A DNA stretch of 33,074 nt from Rhodospirillales bacterium (GCA_029859805.1 JAOUCL010000016.1:1-33074); one strand, 5' to 3'; numbered from the stretch's first letter, positions 15,693 to 24,802 are shown. Notes: generated by a model not told the origin, from the sequence alone. Numbers and translations are program-made.

Positions 15693-15705
15693 GTCACGAG
15701 GGTCG

Positions 15706-16176
15706 CTATTCGGCGGCGTCCGGCTCCTCCGGCGCCCAGCGCGCCGCGGCCTCGTCGTCGCTCTCGCGGGCCTCGACCCACTTGGCGCCCGCCGGGCCCT
15801 CCTCCAGCTTCCAGAACGGCGCCTTGGTCTTCAGCCAGTCGATCAGGAAGCCGCAGGCCTCGAAGGCCGCCTGGCGGTGGGCGCTGGCGCAGGCCACCAG
15901 GACGATCCGCTCGCCCGGTTCGAGCCGCCCGGTGCGGTGGATCACCAGGCAGGCCTCGAGCGGCCAGCGCGCCCGGGCCTCGGCTTCGATGCGTTCGAGC
16001 ATCTTCTCGGTCATGCCCGGATAGTGCTCGAGGGTCATGGCGCCGACCGTCTCGTCGCCGGCCATATCGCGCACCAGGCCGACGAAGACCGCCAGGCCGC
16101 CGACCTTGTGGTTGCCAGCGGTGAGCGCGGCCAGCTCTCGGCCCGGGTCGAAATCCTCCCGCTGGACGCGGATCAT
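15706..16176 (-). CDS. moaE: Molybdopterin synthase catalytic subunit
   Basis: A 156-residue MoaE. It converts precursor Z (cPMP) to molybdopterin using sulfur carried on MoaD. Visible blocks are GGLAVFVGLVRD, MTLEHYPGM, HRTGRLEPGE, ACASAHRQAAF and the active-site segment LKTKAPFWKLEE with the conserved lysines. The C-terminal about 20 residues are an acidic, Ala-rich tail. It starts 6 nt after moaD, within the moeA-moaD-moaE operon, and ends 13 nt from the convergent Gre-like gene. Confidence 0.97.
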   Translation of the reverse strand: MIRVQREDFDPGRELAALTAGNHKVGGLAVFVGLVRDMAGDETVGAMTLEHYPGMTEKMLERIEAEARARWPLEACLVIHRTGRLEPGERIVLVACASAHRQAAFEACGFLIDWLKTKAPFWKLEEGPAGAKWVEARESDDEAAARWAPEEPDAAE

Positions 16177-16182
16177 CTCGCG

Positions 16183-16434
16183 TCAGCCTCCGGTCACGGG
16201 CGGGAACAGGGCGACCTCGTCGTCCGGGCCGACCGGGTGGTTCGGCTCTGCGTATTCCTGATTCACCGCGACGCGCACCACCTGAAGGTCGGCCAGCGCC
16301 TCGGCGTAGCCCGGCCCCCGGCCTTTCAGCCAGGCCAGCAGGTCGCCCACGGTGGCGACCTCGCCGGGCGGGGTGACCTCTTCCACGGCGACGCCGGTCT
16401 TGGCCCGGAGCCAAGCGAAATAGAGCAGTTTCAT
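16183..16434 (-). CDS. moaD: Molybdopterin synthase sulfur carrier subunit
   Basis: An 83-residue ubiquitin-like protein that ends in the obligatory Gly-Gly (PPVTGG), where the thiocarboxylate forms. N-terminal strand MKLLYFAWLRAKTG and the VAVNQEY / DEVALFPPVTGG segments match MoaD. The start codon overlaps the moeA stop (ATGA), and moaE follows 6 nt later, so the two synthase subunits are made together. It is partner to MoaE and is expected to be activated by a MoeB-type enzyme not in this window. Confidence 0.96.
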   Translation of the reverse strand: MKLLYFAWLRAKTGVAVEEVTPPGEVATVGDLLAWLKGRGPGYAEALADLQVVRVAVNQEYAEPNHPVGPDDEVALFPPVTGG

Positions 16435-17687
16435 GACGAGACCTCGCTGAATGGCAAAAAGTCGACCAAGGTGCCGGCCTCCAGATGGGTCAGCCCCTCC
16501 GGCAGCTCGACCAGGCCGTCGGATTCGACCAGCGACGACAGGATGCCGGCGCCCTCGCGCGGGAACTTGACGGCCTGCCAGCCGCCCTTGCCGTCGCGCT
16601 CCAGGCGCGCGCGCAGCCATTCGCGCCGGTCCTTCTTCTTCCTGTGGTCGAAGGCGGCGGCGACCTGGAAGTGATGGGGCGTCAGGTCCGTGCCGCCCAT
16701 CAGGCGGAGGATCATGGGCCGCACGATGTTGAGGAAGGTGACCACGACGGCGACCGGGTTGCCTGGCAGGCCGACGAAGGGCACGCGGCCGACCTGGCCG
16801 AGCGCGATCGGGCGGCCGGGCTTGACCGCCAGGCGCCAGAGGTGCAGGTGGCCCAGCGTCTCAACCACCTGCCGGACATGGTCCTCCTCGCCGACCGAGA
16901 CACCGCCGGAGGTGACGATCAGGTCGTGGTCGCGCGCCGCCGCGGCCAGGGCCTCTTCGACCGCCGCCCGCCGGTCGGGCAAGATGCCCAGGTCGCTCAC
17001 CGCGCAGCCCAGGCCGCGCAGCAGCCCGCCCACGGTGTAGCGGTTCGAATCGTAGATGAAGCCCGGCTCGAGCGCCGCGCCCGGCTCGCGCAGCTCGTCG
17101 CCGGTCGAAAACAGGGCGGCGCGCAGCGGCAGCGACACCAGGAGCTCCCCGCGGCCGATCGCCGCCGCCTGGCCGAGGTCCTGGGGGCGCAGCCGCAGGC
17201 CGCGCTCCAGGACCACGCTGCCGGCCCGGATGTCCTCGCCGCTTCGGCGCCGGTTTGCGCCCTGCTTGATGCCCGGCCGGATGATCACCGTTTCGCCCTC
17301 GAGGCTGCAGTCCTCCTGCATCATGACCGTGTCCGGCCCCTCGGGCATGAGCGCGCCGGTGAAGATGCGGATCGCCTCGCCTCGCCGCGCCGGCCGGCCG
17401 AGCGGATGGCCGGCGGCCGCCCGGCCGGTCACGGGCAGCCGGGTCTCGTTTTTGGGATCCAGTTCGCCGAAATGGACCGCATAGCCGTCGACCGCCGAAT
17501 TGTCGTGCGCCGGCACGTCGGCCGGCGCGGTGACCGTCTCGGCCAGGATGCGGCCGAGGCCGTCGTGCAGGGCGACCCGCTCACTGCCGGCGACCGGCGC
17601 CACCTTCTCGGCCAGCAGCGCCAGCGCCTCGGCCGTGGTCATCAGGCGGCTGCCCTGGGCGAAACAGTCGTCGGTCAATTGCGCCAC
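16431..17687 (-). CDS. moeA: Molybdopterin molybdenumtransferase
   Basis: A 418-residue MoeA, which inserts molybdate into adenylylated molybdopterin. The family blocks are VPAHDNSAVDGYA (near residue 60), RIFTGALMPEGPDTVMMQED, RRSGEDI, FSTGDEL, TSGGVSVGEEDHV (about 257-270) and GLPGNPVAV (about 306). The GTG start at 17687 has AAGGA about 6 nt upstream. Its stop overlaps the moaD start. It is the first gene of the operon; the leader upstream (to 17780) contains a hairpin. Confidence 0.96.
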   Translation of the reverse strand: MAQLTDDCFAQGSRLMTTAEALALLAEKVAPVAGSERVALHDGLGRILAETVTAPADVPAHDNSAVDGYAVHFGELDPKNETRLPVTGRAAAGHPLGRPARRGEAIRIFTGALMPEGPDTVMMQEDCSLEGETVIIRPGIKQGANRRRSGEDIRAGSVVLERGLRLRPQDLGQAAAIGRGELLVSLPLRAALFSTGDELREPGAALEPGFIYDSNRYTVGGLLRGLGCAVSDLGILPDRRAAVEEALAAAARDHDLIVTSGGVSVGEEDHVRQVVETLGHLHLWRLAVKPGRPIALGQVGRVPFVGLPGNPVAVVVTFLNIVRPMILRLMGGTDLTPHHFQVAAAFDHRKKKDRREWLRARLERDGKGGWQAVKFPREGAGILSSLVESDGLVELPEGLTHLEAGTLVDFLPFSEVSS

Positions 17688-18146
17688 TGGGTATCCTTTG
17701 TGCTCATGGGAGAAAGCCCGGGGTCCCGCGCCCTCTGCCTGCCCGGGACCGTCTCTGTCGTTCTCCGGACCATAGTATAGGTCGAAGCGGCTCCGTTAAG
17801 AAGAGCGAGCGATCCATCCCGGCAGGTCCTGCAAATAGGCGGTGACAGCGGCCGGTCCAAGACCCTGCAGGGCGGCTTTCCCCTGAGTTGCGGACCCAGA
17901 GATGTCCTGGGGATCTGTGTATGGTCGTTTTTCCGGCCCAGGGTGATCTTTTCATCTTTCGTTTACCAGTGTTAATAAACTACAAAGCGTAATAGAAGTG
18001 AGTTAGATTATTGGTATAGTGCTCGTGCGAAAGTGCGAAGGGCCTGTGGCCGGGCCGGTCTGCCGGCGGGTGGCCGATAGCGAAGCGGTTCCATCCCGAA
18101 CAGGGCTCGAGGGCACCGTATCAGGATCGGACAGAGAGCCATAAGT
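17688..18146. other. Divergent control region between moeA and the PAS-repeat kinase
   Basis: There is no believable gene. For moeA (minus) a possible promoter is TTCTTA (17802-17797) with 17 nt to TATACT (17779-17774), and the leader holds a 7-bp hairpin (17722-17728 with 17744-17750). For the kinase (plus) an AT-rich stretch at about 17945-18020 contains a TATAGT hexamer near 18015 without a clear -35. A GC-rich leader with possible hairpins runs from there to the kinase start. Confidence 0.45.
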
Positions 18147-21100
18147 TTGAACACTGCGAAACGGATATTCGGGCGCCTCGGGATACTGGACAGCCCCTCG
18201 TCCGCCCTCAAGCGCGCCGTCGGGGCCGTACTCTTGATGCTTGGGACGGTAGTGCCCGCCTTGGCTCAGAACGCGGTCAATCCCAAGGTCGACGAGCTGG
18301 TCGCCGCCATTCCTGGCCATTTCCCGCCCCAGTACGTGCTCGACGATGACGGAGAGCTGACCGGCTTTGCTCTGGATGTCGCCGAGCAGGTCGGGGCGTT
18401 GGCCGACTTGAGGTTCCGGTATCTTGTCGAAGAGGACTGGGTGGCGGCCTTCGACGCCGTGCAATCCGGCCGGGCCGACATCCTGATCAACAACGGAATC
18501 ACCGAGGAACGCAAGCTCCTCTTCGATTTCACCGAACCCGTGGAAACGTTCCGTGTTTCCCTTTTCGTCCGCGAGGATACCCAGACGATCGAGGGCTGGG
18601 ACGACTTGACCGGGCGAAAGGTGGCCGTGGGCAAGCTCCATGTCGGCGCCTACATGCTGGCGGACATGGGTGGCATCGATCTGGTGCTGACCGACGACGT
18701 TCCCGAAACCCTGTTCGCACTGCTTTCCGGGCAGGCCGACGCGATGGTCTATGCCGAGCCCGTGGCCTGGAAGGTGGCGCGGGAGATGGGGGTAGACCAT
18801 CGACTGAGGGTCGTCGACACGCCGCTCGTCGAGATCAAGCGGGCCATGTCGATACCCAAGGGCAACCCGGAACTTCTGGCCCGCCTCGACCGTGCGATCG
18901 AGGCCTTCGTCGGCAGCCCGAAATACCGCGAGGTCTATGCGAAGTGGTACGGCCGCCCCGAGCCGTTCTGGAGCGCCGCCCGGGTAATGTGGATTATGGG
19001 CGCGGTCTTTGCCGTGTCTCTCGCGACGATGGTCGGCTGGCGCCAGTACTCGGTGCTCAAACTCAACCGCGACCTGCGGCAAAGCGAGGCGGGGCTGGCC
19101 GAGGCGCAGCGCCTCGCCCATGTCGGCAACTGGCGCTGGTCGATCGAACGCAACGAGCTCGTTTCCTGCTCGGAGGAATATGCCCGTATTTATGGGGTGG
19201 CACCCGACGAGATCCACGCCCTCATGAAGCAGCAGATGGAACGGGTGGTCCATCCGGAGGACCGGGATCGCGTCGTCGAGGCCTACAGAGGCGCTGACGA
19301 AGAGGGGCTCGGCTTCGAGATCGACTACCGAATCGTGCGCCCGGACGGCCAGGTGCGCCATGTCCTGGAAATCGGCGAAGCGGTTTCGAATACCCTCGGC
19401 CAAGCGGTCGAACAGGTCGGGACGATCCAGGACATCACCGAGCGCAAGCGGGCGGAAGAGGCGCTGCGGGAAAGCCTGGCCCACCTTCGCCATGCCCAGA
19501 AGATCGCCAAGCTGGACTACTGGGTCTGGGACACGAAGGAAAACAGGATCACCGTGCCCGGCGGACAGTCGAGCGTCATCGGTGCTTCGTCCGACGAGCT
19601 CCGCGGCCTGTCGGACGAGGTCTGTGTCGAGCGCTACGTCCACGCGGACGACCGCCAGCGGGTGCTGGAAGCCTATGGCCCGCCCTCGGCGAGAAACCCG
19701 GCCATAGATGTCGAATACAGGCTTGTCCGGCCCGATGGCGAGGTTCGCATCGTCCACGAAGTCGGCGAATCGGTGCTCGGCGAGAACGGCGAGATCGTCT
19801 CGCAGTTCGGCACTTTCCAGGACGTCACGGAACAGAGAGCGGCGGACGAGCGGTTCCGCCAGTATTTCGATCTTCCGCTTGTCGGTTCGGCGATCTATGC
19901 GCCGGACAAGAAATGGATCCGGGTCAACGACAGGCTCTGTGAGCTCTTCGGCTACAGTCGTGAAGAGCTACTTGAGCAAACTTGGGTCGACCTCACGCAC
20001 CCGGACGATTTCGCCGAGAATATCCGGCTGTTCGACGAGGCGACCGCGCGCGCGCGCGATGGCTATACCATGGACAAGCGGTTTCTCCGGAAGGACGGCG
20101 AGGTCCTGTATGGCAGCATTTCCGTGCAGTGTGTGCGTCGGCCGAACGGTGATCCCAACTATTTCATCTTGTTGGTTCAAGACATCACCGAACGCAAGCG
20201 GGCGGAGGAGGCGCTGAGGGAGAGCCTGACCTATCTTCGGCACGCCCAGAGGATCGCCAAGCTCGACCACTGGATTTGGGACGCGAAGGCGAACGCGCTG
20301 GCCACTCCGGCCGGCACCCCGTCGGTGATCAGCGACAAGACAGAAGATTTCTTCGGCCTGTCCGACGAGGAATATGTCGAGCGGTTCGTTCATCCCGAAG
20401 ACCGGGAGCGGGTCCTGGAGGCCTATGGTCCGGTCTCGGCAAAGAACACGGCAGTGGATGTCGAATACAGAATCGTCCGACCCGATGGTGAGGTTCGTTT
20501 CGTTCACGAGGTCGGCGAACCGGTTTTCGATCATGACGGCGAGTTGGCCAGGCAATTTGGTACTTTGCAGGACATCACAGACCGCAAGCGGATTGAAGAG
20601 ACGCTACAGGAGCAATTGTCCTACCTTCGGCAAGCGCAGAAGGCCGCCAAGCTGGACAATTGGGTTTGGGACGCGAGAGACAACAAGATCACCTTGCCTG
20701 CCGGGGGTGGGGCGGTTCTGGGCACTTCACCTGAAGAGGTGTTTGGCCTCTCGGATGAGGAATATGTCGAGCGTTTCGTTCATCCGGAAGACCGGGAGCG
20801 TGTGCTGGAAGCCTATGGCCCGCCCTCGGCGAAGGCACCGGCCGTGGATGTCGAATACCGGATCGTCACTCCGGAAGGCGAGGTTCGTACCGTTTGGGAG
20901 ATGGGCGAGCCGGTTTTCGACGAGACTGGCGAGTTGATCTGCCAAGTCGGAACATTGCAGGACATCACCGATCGCAAGCGGGCGCAGGAGGCGCTGCGCA
21001 AGAGCGAAGCGAGCCTGGCCAACGCGCAGCGCATTGCGCATCTGGGCAACTGGGAATGGGACGCGAAGAGCGACGATCTGTTCTGGTCGGCCGAGACCTA

Positions 21101-22943
21101 CCGCATCTTCGGCCTCGAGCCGCGGGAGTTCAAGAAGCCCGTGGTGGGCTTCCTGGACTTGGTGCATTCCGGCGACCGTGAACGGGTTCGCCAAGCCTGG
21201 CGCCGCGCGTTGGAAGAGCGAATCCCCTACGACATCGTTCACCGGGTGGTCCGTGCGGACGGGGCCGTGCGATTCGTCCATCAGCAGTCCGAGGCCACCT
21301 ACGATGATGACGGCGGGCCGGTCAGCGTGGCCGGCACGTTCCAGGACATCACCGAGAGCAAACGGGCCGAGGAGGCGCTCCGGGACAGCGAAGAGCGCTT
21401 CCGCGATTTTGCGGAGACGGCGTCCGACTGGTTCTGGGAGATGGACGAGAGCCTGCGCTTCACCTACCTTTCGGAGCGCTCCGAGGAGGTCATGGGCGTG
21501 CCGATCAAGGAGGTGATCGGCCTGACGCGCAAGGAACTCTACGACCGCCATGTGACCGCGTCCGAGAAAAATGATCGCGAGAAATGGCGAGCCCACTACG
21601 ATCTAATCAATGATCGACAGGCCTACCGCAATCTCGAGGTGACCTGGTGCTATCCGGACGGATCGGAACGGACCTTCGCCCACAGCGGTAAGCCGGTCTT
21701 CGACGAGGCGGGCGCATTCCAGGGCTACCGGGGAACCGGGGTCGAAATAACGGACCGGAAGAAAGCCGAAGCCGCGCTGCGCCACAGCGAGGAACGCTTG
21801 CGGGGGCTGTTCGAGCAGGGCGCGGTCGGCATGGCCAACGCGGCGCCCGACGGCCGAATCCTCCGGGTCAATAATGCCTACTGCGATTTCACGGGCTACG
21901 CCGAATCCAAGTTGATCGGCAAGCGCTTGGACTTGGTCATCCATCCGGACGATCTGCGAGAGGCTATCGCACATCGGCAGTCGGTGCTTGACGGTAAGTC
22001 GGTGGACGCGATGCACGAGCGGCGCTACCGACACAAGTCCGGCGAGGAGCGCTGGGGCCTCGCCGGGGTGGCTCCATTGCGCGATCCGGATGGCGCGGTG
22101 GAGGGCTATATCGTTCAGGTGCAGGACATTACCGAGCGCAAGCGGATTGAAGGTCAAATCCGCAAGTTGAACGAGGAACTCGAGCAGCGGGTCGAGGCGC
22201 GCACGGCCGAGCTGAGCGCGGCCCAGGAGGAGCTCGTGCGCAAGGAGCGGCTCGCCGCCCTCGGGCAGTTGACCGGGACGGTGAGCCACGAGCTGCGCAA
22301 CCCCCTGGGGGCGATGCGCACCTCGCTCGCGGCGATCAGGAAACTGGCGCGCGACGGCGACCCAATGCTCAAGCGGTCTGTCGAGATCGTCGATCGCAGC
22401 GTCACCCGCTGCGACAACATCATCGGCGACCTGCTCGACTACTCACGGATCCGGAACCTGGCGCTGGAGCCCACGGCCTTGGACGGCTGGCTCGAGCGGC
22501 TGCTCGACGAGTACCAGCCGCCGCTGGGCATCAGGCTGCACTCGGACCTCGATGCGGGGGCGGAACTCGCCCTGGACCGGGATCGCTTGCGCCAGGTGGT
22601 GATCAACCTGCTCGACAACGCCTGCCAGGCCATGACGCCGGAGGAGGGGCGCGCGGCCGGGAACGGAGAACGCCTCCTGACCGTCGCGACGCGTGTAGCC
22701 GACGCGCGCGTGGAGCTGTCGGTGAGCGACACCGGACCGGGCATCTCGCCGGAGGAGGTCGACAAGGTATTCGAGCCGCTCTACAGCACCAAGGCCTTCG
22801 GTGTTGGGCTCGGGCTGCCGCTCGTCCGGCAGATCATTGAGCAGCACGACGGCGGGATCGAGGTCGACCGCACGGCGGCGCGCGGTACGCGCATGGTTCT
22901 GTGGCTGCCGCTGGAGGTCGAGGCCCGGAGGGCCGCTTTATGA
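18147..22943 (+). CDS. Giant sensor kinase: solute-binding domain, membrane span, eight PAS, HisKA-HATPase
   Basis: A 1598-residue protein. A signal/anchor (about 22-41, ending ALAQ) precedes a family-3 solute-binding domain (about 45-270) outside the membrane, with a single span at about 279-300. Eight PAS units with PAC ends (QDITERKR and variants) start near residues 321, 451, 569, 701, 831, 961, 1083 and 1214. A coiled coil follows (about 1340-1370), then HisKA with His1381 (SHELRNPLGAMR) and HATPase (INLLDNACQAM, DTGPGISP, GVGLGLPLV). PAS 2, 4 and 5 are near-duplicates. The start is TTG at 18147 with GAGAG about 9 nt upstream, so it is somewhat unsure. The ligand is unknown; SBP-3 domains usually bind amino acids. 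No receiver is in the protein; the next gene supplies one. Confidence 0.92.
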   Translation: MNTAKRIFGRLGILDSPSSALKRAVGAVLLMLGTVVPALAQNAVNPKVDELVAAIPGHFPPQYVLDDDGELTGFALDVAEQVGALADLRFRYLVEEDWVAAFDAVQSGRADILINNGITEERKLLFDFTEPVETFRVSLFVREDTQTIEGWDDLTGRKVAVGKLHVGAYMLADMGGIDLVLTDDVPETLFALLSGQADAMVYAEPVAWKVAREMGVDHRLRVVDTPLVEIKRAMSIPKGNPELLARLDRAIEAFVGSPKYREVYAKWYGRPEPFWSAARVMWIMGAVFAVSLATMVGWRQYSVLKLNRDLRQSEAGLAEAQRLAHVGNWRWSIERNELVSCSEEYARIYGVAPDEIHALMKQQMERVVHPEDRDRVVEAYRGADEEGLGFEIDYRIVRPDGQVRHVLEIGEAVSNTLGQAVEQVGTIQDITERKRAEEALRESLAHLRHAQKIAKLDYWVWDTKENRITVPGGQSSVIGASSDELRGLSDEVCVERYVHADDRQRVLEAYGPPSARNPAIDVEYRLVRPDGEVRIVHEVGESVLGENGEIVSQFGTFQDVTEQRAADERFRQYFDLPLVGSAIYAPDKKWIRVNDRLCELFGYSREELLEQTWVDLTHPDDFAENIRLFDEATARARDGYTMDKRFLRKDGEVLYGSISVQCVRRPNGDPNYFILLVQDITERKRAEEALRESLTYLRHAQRIAKLDHWIWDAKANALATPAGTPSVISDKTEDFFGLSDEEYVERFVHPEDRERVLEAYGPVSAKNTAVDVEYRIVRPDGEVRFVHEVGEPVFDHDGELARQFGTLQDITDRKRIEETLQEQLSYLRQAQKAAKLDNWVWDARDNKITLPAGGGAVLGTSPEEVFGLSDEEYVERFVHPEDRERVLEAYGPPSAKAPAVDVEYRIVTPEGEVRTVWEMGEPVFDETGELICQVGTLQDITDRKRAQEALRKSEASLANAQRIAHLGNWEWDAKSDDLFWSAETYRIFGLEPREFKKPVVGFLDLVHSGDRERVRQAWRRALEERIPYDIVHRVVRADGAVRFVHQQSEATYDDDGGPVSVAGTFQDITESKRAEEALRDSEERFRDFAETASDWFWEMDESLRFTYLSERSEEVMGVPIKEVIGLTRKELYDRHVTASEKNDREKWRAHYDLINDRQAYRNLEVTWCYPDGSERTFAHSGKPVFDEAGAFQGYRGTGVEITDRKKAEAALRHSEERLRGLFEQGAVGMANAAPDGRILRVNNAYCDFTGYAESKLIGKRLDLVIHPDDLREAIAHRQSVLDGKSVDAMHERRYRHKSGEERWGLAGVAPLRDPDGAVEGYIVQVQDITERKRIEGQIRKLNEELEQRVEARTAELSAAQEELVRKERLAALGQLTGTVSHELRNPLGAMRTSLAAIRKLARDGDPMLKRSVEIVDRSVTRCDNIIGDLLDYSRIRNLALEPTALDGWLERLLDEYQPPLGIRLHSDLDAGAELALDRDRLRQVVINLLDNACQAMTPEEGRAAGNGERLLTVATRVADARVELSVSDTGPGISPEEVDKVFEPLYSTKAFGVGLGLPLVRQIIEQHDGGIEVDRTAARGTRMVLWLPLEVEARRAAL
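19612..19700 (+). repeat. Intragenic PAS repeat, copy in PAS 2
   Basis: The stretch tcggacgagg...gccctcggc in PAS 2 aligns with stretches in PAS 4 (from 20361) and PAS 5 (from 20751). Protein shared: VERxVHxxDRxRVLEAYGPxSA. It is the most divergent of the three. Confidence 0.7.
20251..21030 (+). repeat. Tandem duplication of a 390-bp PAS unit (PAS 4 and 5)
   Basis: Units start near 20251 and 20641, an exact 130-codon period. The segment at 20369-20430 is almost the same as that at 20759-20820; encoded SDEEYVERFVHPEDRERV is identical in both. Differences are mostly in third codon positions, which points to a fairly recent duplication or to gene conversion. Confidence 0.85.
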
Positions 22944-23024
22944 GATTGCTCGAGGGCAGCTCGGCGACCTACGCCGTAGGCGAACTGATGCCTGGTTTGA
23001 CGACAGCGCGAATGGAGGTGCCAA

Positions 23025-24224
23025 GTGGGAACTGCCGTGATAGCCGATGAGGTGAGCCGGGCGGAGGCCGGCGCCAAGCGTCGCGTCCTGATCGTCGATG
23101 ACGACCGGGACTTCGCCGAGAGCCTGCACAATTATCTGCTGCTCGAGGGCTATGACGTCCGAATGGCGTTCAGCGCGGAGCAGGCCCGGCGGGCCGTCGA
23201 GGATTTCGACGCGCAGGTTGCGATCCTGGATTACCGGCTCGGTCCCACCGTCGGCGTGGACCTTGTTGCCCCCCTCAAACGGCGGCGGCCGGGGATCGTC
23301 TGCATACTGGCAACGGCCTTTGGCGACATGGATTCGGTCGTCAATGCGCTGCGCAACGGCATCTACGACTATTTCGGCAAGCCGTTGCACACGGAAGAGC
23401 TGTTGCTGACCCTGGATCGCTGCTTCGACTTGCTGCGGCTCGAGCAGGAAAAGCGGTCGGCGGAAGAGGCTCTGCGCGAGGCGGGGAAAATGGCCGCCGT
23501 GGCGCAGATCGCCGGCGGCGTCGCGCACCATCTCAACAACCTGCTGATGATCATGCTGGGCAACGTAGAGCGGCTGAAGGTGCGGATGGAGGATGCGCCG
23601 GATCAGGTGAAGCTGGCCGACGGCCTGATGCGTGCGATCGAGTGCGCCGCGGACATCAACCACAGTCTGGTGACCTTCACCCGCCGCCAGGTGCTGCGTG
23701 CCAAGACGGTCGACGTGAACGACGTGCTGACGGGACTGCAGGACGACCTACGGCAAGCCCTGGGCGAGCCGGTGCAGACCCAGGTGGTGACGTCGCGCGA
23801 CCTGTGGCAGGTTTCGGTGGACGCCGCGCAGCTCGAATTGGCGCTCCTAAACATTGCGCGCAACGCCGGCGACGCCATGCCGGAGGGCGGAAGCCTGATC
23901 ATCACGGCCGCCAACGTCGACGTGCCCGGCGCCGCGGGAAATCTGGAGCGCGACCTGTCGCCCGGCCAATATGTCGTGCTGACGCTCAGCGATACCGGTA
24001 CCGGCATGGCGCCGGAGGTGGCGGAGCGGGCCTTCGAGCCGTTCTTTTCGGGACAGAGCCTGGCCGAGAAGACCGGGCTCGGGCTCAGCGTCGTCTACGG
24101 CTTCGCCAAGCAGTCGGGCGGCACCGTCACCCTCGAGAGCCTGGAGGGCTGCGGCGCCACGGTACGGCTCTATCTGCCCCGGGCGCAAACGGCCGATCCC
24201 GCGGCCGAGGTGCCCACGGCGTAA
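23025..24224 (+). CDS. Hybrid response regulator-histidine kinase (receiver first), NtrB-like core
   Basis: A 399-residue soluble protein. Its N-terminal receiver (about 20-140) has DDDRDF, phosphoacceptor Asp69 (AILDYRL), ATAFGD and KPL. The kinase part carries the motif GGVAHHLNNLL with phospho-His168, and an HATPase (LNIARNAGDAM, DTGTGMAPE, GLGLSVVYG). The usual form is GGVAHDFNNLL; here Asp-Phe is His-Leu. The GTG at 23025 has GGAGG 6 nt before it, 81 nt after the giant kinase stop, so the two are probably one operon. Its receiver is likely the target of the giant kinase. It shares layout and receiver sequence (AESL, YDY..KPLH) with the minus-strand hybrid at 6131-7396. No DNA-binding output is present. 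Confidence 0.92.
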   Translation: MGTAVIADEVSRAEAGAKRRVLIVDDDRDFAESLHNYLLLEGYDVRMAFSAEQARRAVEDFDAQVAILDYRLGPTVGVDLVAPLKRRRPGIVCILATAFGDMDSVVNALRNGIYDYFGKPLHTEELLLTLDRCFDLLRLEQEKRSAEEALREAGKMAAVAQIAGGVAHHLNNLLMIMLGNVERLKVRMEDAPDQVKLADGLMRAIECAADINHSLVTFTRRQVLRAKTVDVNDVLTGLQDDLRQALGEPVQTQVVTSRDLWQVSVDAAQLELALLNIARNAGDAMPEGGSLIITAANVDVPGAAGNLERDLSPGQYVVLTLSDTGTGMAPEVAERAFEPFFSGQSLAEKTGLGLSVVYGFAKQSGGTVTLESLEGCGATVRLYLPRAQTADPAAEVPTA

Positions 24225-24253
24225 CGGCCGGGGGACAAGGACCGCGGCAGCGC

Positions 24254-24772
24254 TCAGGCGGCCCCGTTCGCCGCGGCCTCGAGCCCGCAGTGGGCGATGA
24301 TGAACGCGGCGATCGCCTCGGCGTCGTTGAGATCGAGCTGCGGCAGATCGAGCCCGGGCAGGGGCGCGTCGCTCGCCACGGCGACGATCCTGGGGTCGTT
24401 ATGGCACAGCAGAGGCTTGCCCCGGGCGGGCCGGTGGACCTCCAGCTTCTCGTAGTTCTCGCGCTTGAAGCCCTCGACCAGCAGGAGGTCGACCGGCGCC
24501 ATTTGCCGCATCAGGTCCGCCACGGTGGGTTCCGGCTCGCCGCGCAGGTCGCGCATGAGGGCCCAGCGCCGGGCCGAGGCGACCATGACCTCGGTGGCGC
24601 CGGCCGCGCGGTGCTCGTAGGAGTCCTTGCCCGGCGTGTCGACCTCGAAGCCGTGGTGGGCGTGCTTGAGGGTCGATACGGACAGGCCATAACGCACCAG
24701 CGCCGGAATCAGCTTGGTGACCAGGGTCGTCTTGCCGCTGCCGCTCCAACCGGCCAGTCCGAAGACCCTCAT
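24254..24772 (-). CDS. mobB: Molybdopterin-guanine dinucleotide biosynthesis adaptor protein
   Basis: A 172-residue P-loop GTPase of the MobB family, an accessory protein for the formation of the guanine dinucleotide form of molybdenum cofactor. The Walker A loop is GWSGSGKTTL (about residues 8-17); TLKHAHHGFEVDTPGKDSYEHRAAGA and DLLLVEGFK are typical MobB segments. It begins 30 nt after pgsA, in the same direction. No mobA is in the window. The gene lies 6.6 kb from moeA-moaD-moaE on the same strand. Confidence 0.95.
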   Translation of the reverse strand: MRVFGLAGWSGSGKTTLVTKLIPALVRYGLSVSTLKHAHHGFEVDTPGKDSYEHRAAGATEVMVASARRWALMRDLRGEPEPTVADLMRQMAPVDLLLVEGFKRENYEKLEVHRPARGKPLLCHNDPRIVAVASDAPLPGLDLPQLDLNDAEAIAAFIIAHCGLEAAANGAA

Positions 24773-24802
24773 GATCGCCTCCCCGCCCCGCCTGACGCCC
24801 GG

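Noticed and set aside
18003-19757. 584-residue open frame on the minus strand opposite the giant kinase
   Set aside because: It has no known motif, and the opposite strand encodes clear SBP-3 and PAS domains. Long antisense frames are expected at this GC content.
22940-23050. Short frame starting at the ATGA that overlaps the giant kinase stop
   Set aside because: The roughly 36-residue product has no features, and the hybrid kinase GTG at 23025 has a much better ribosome binding site.
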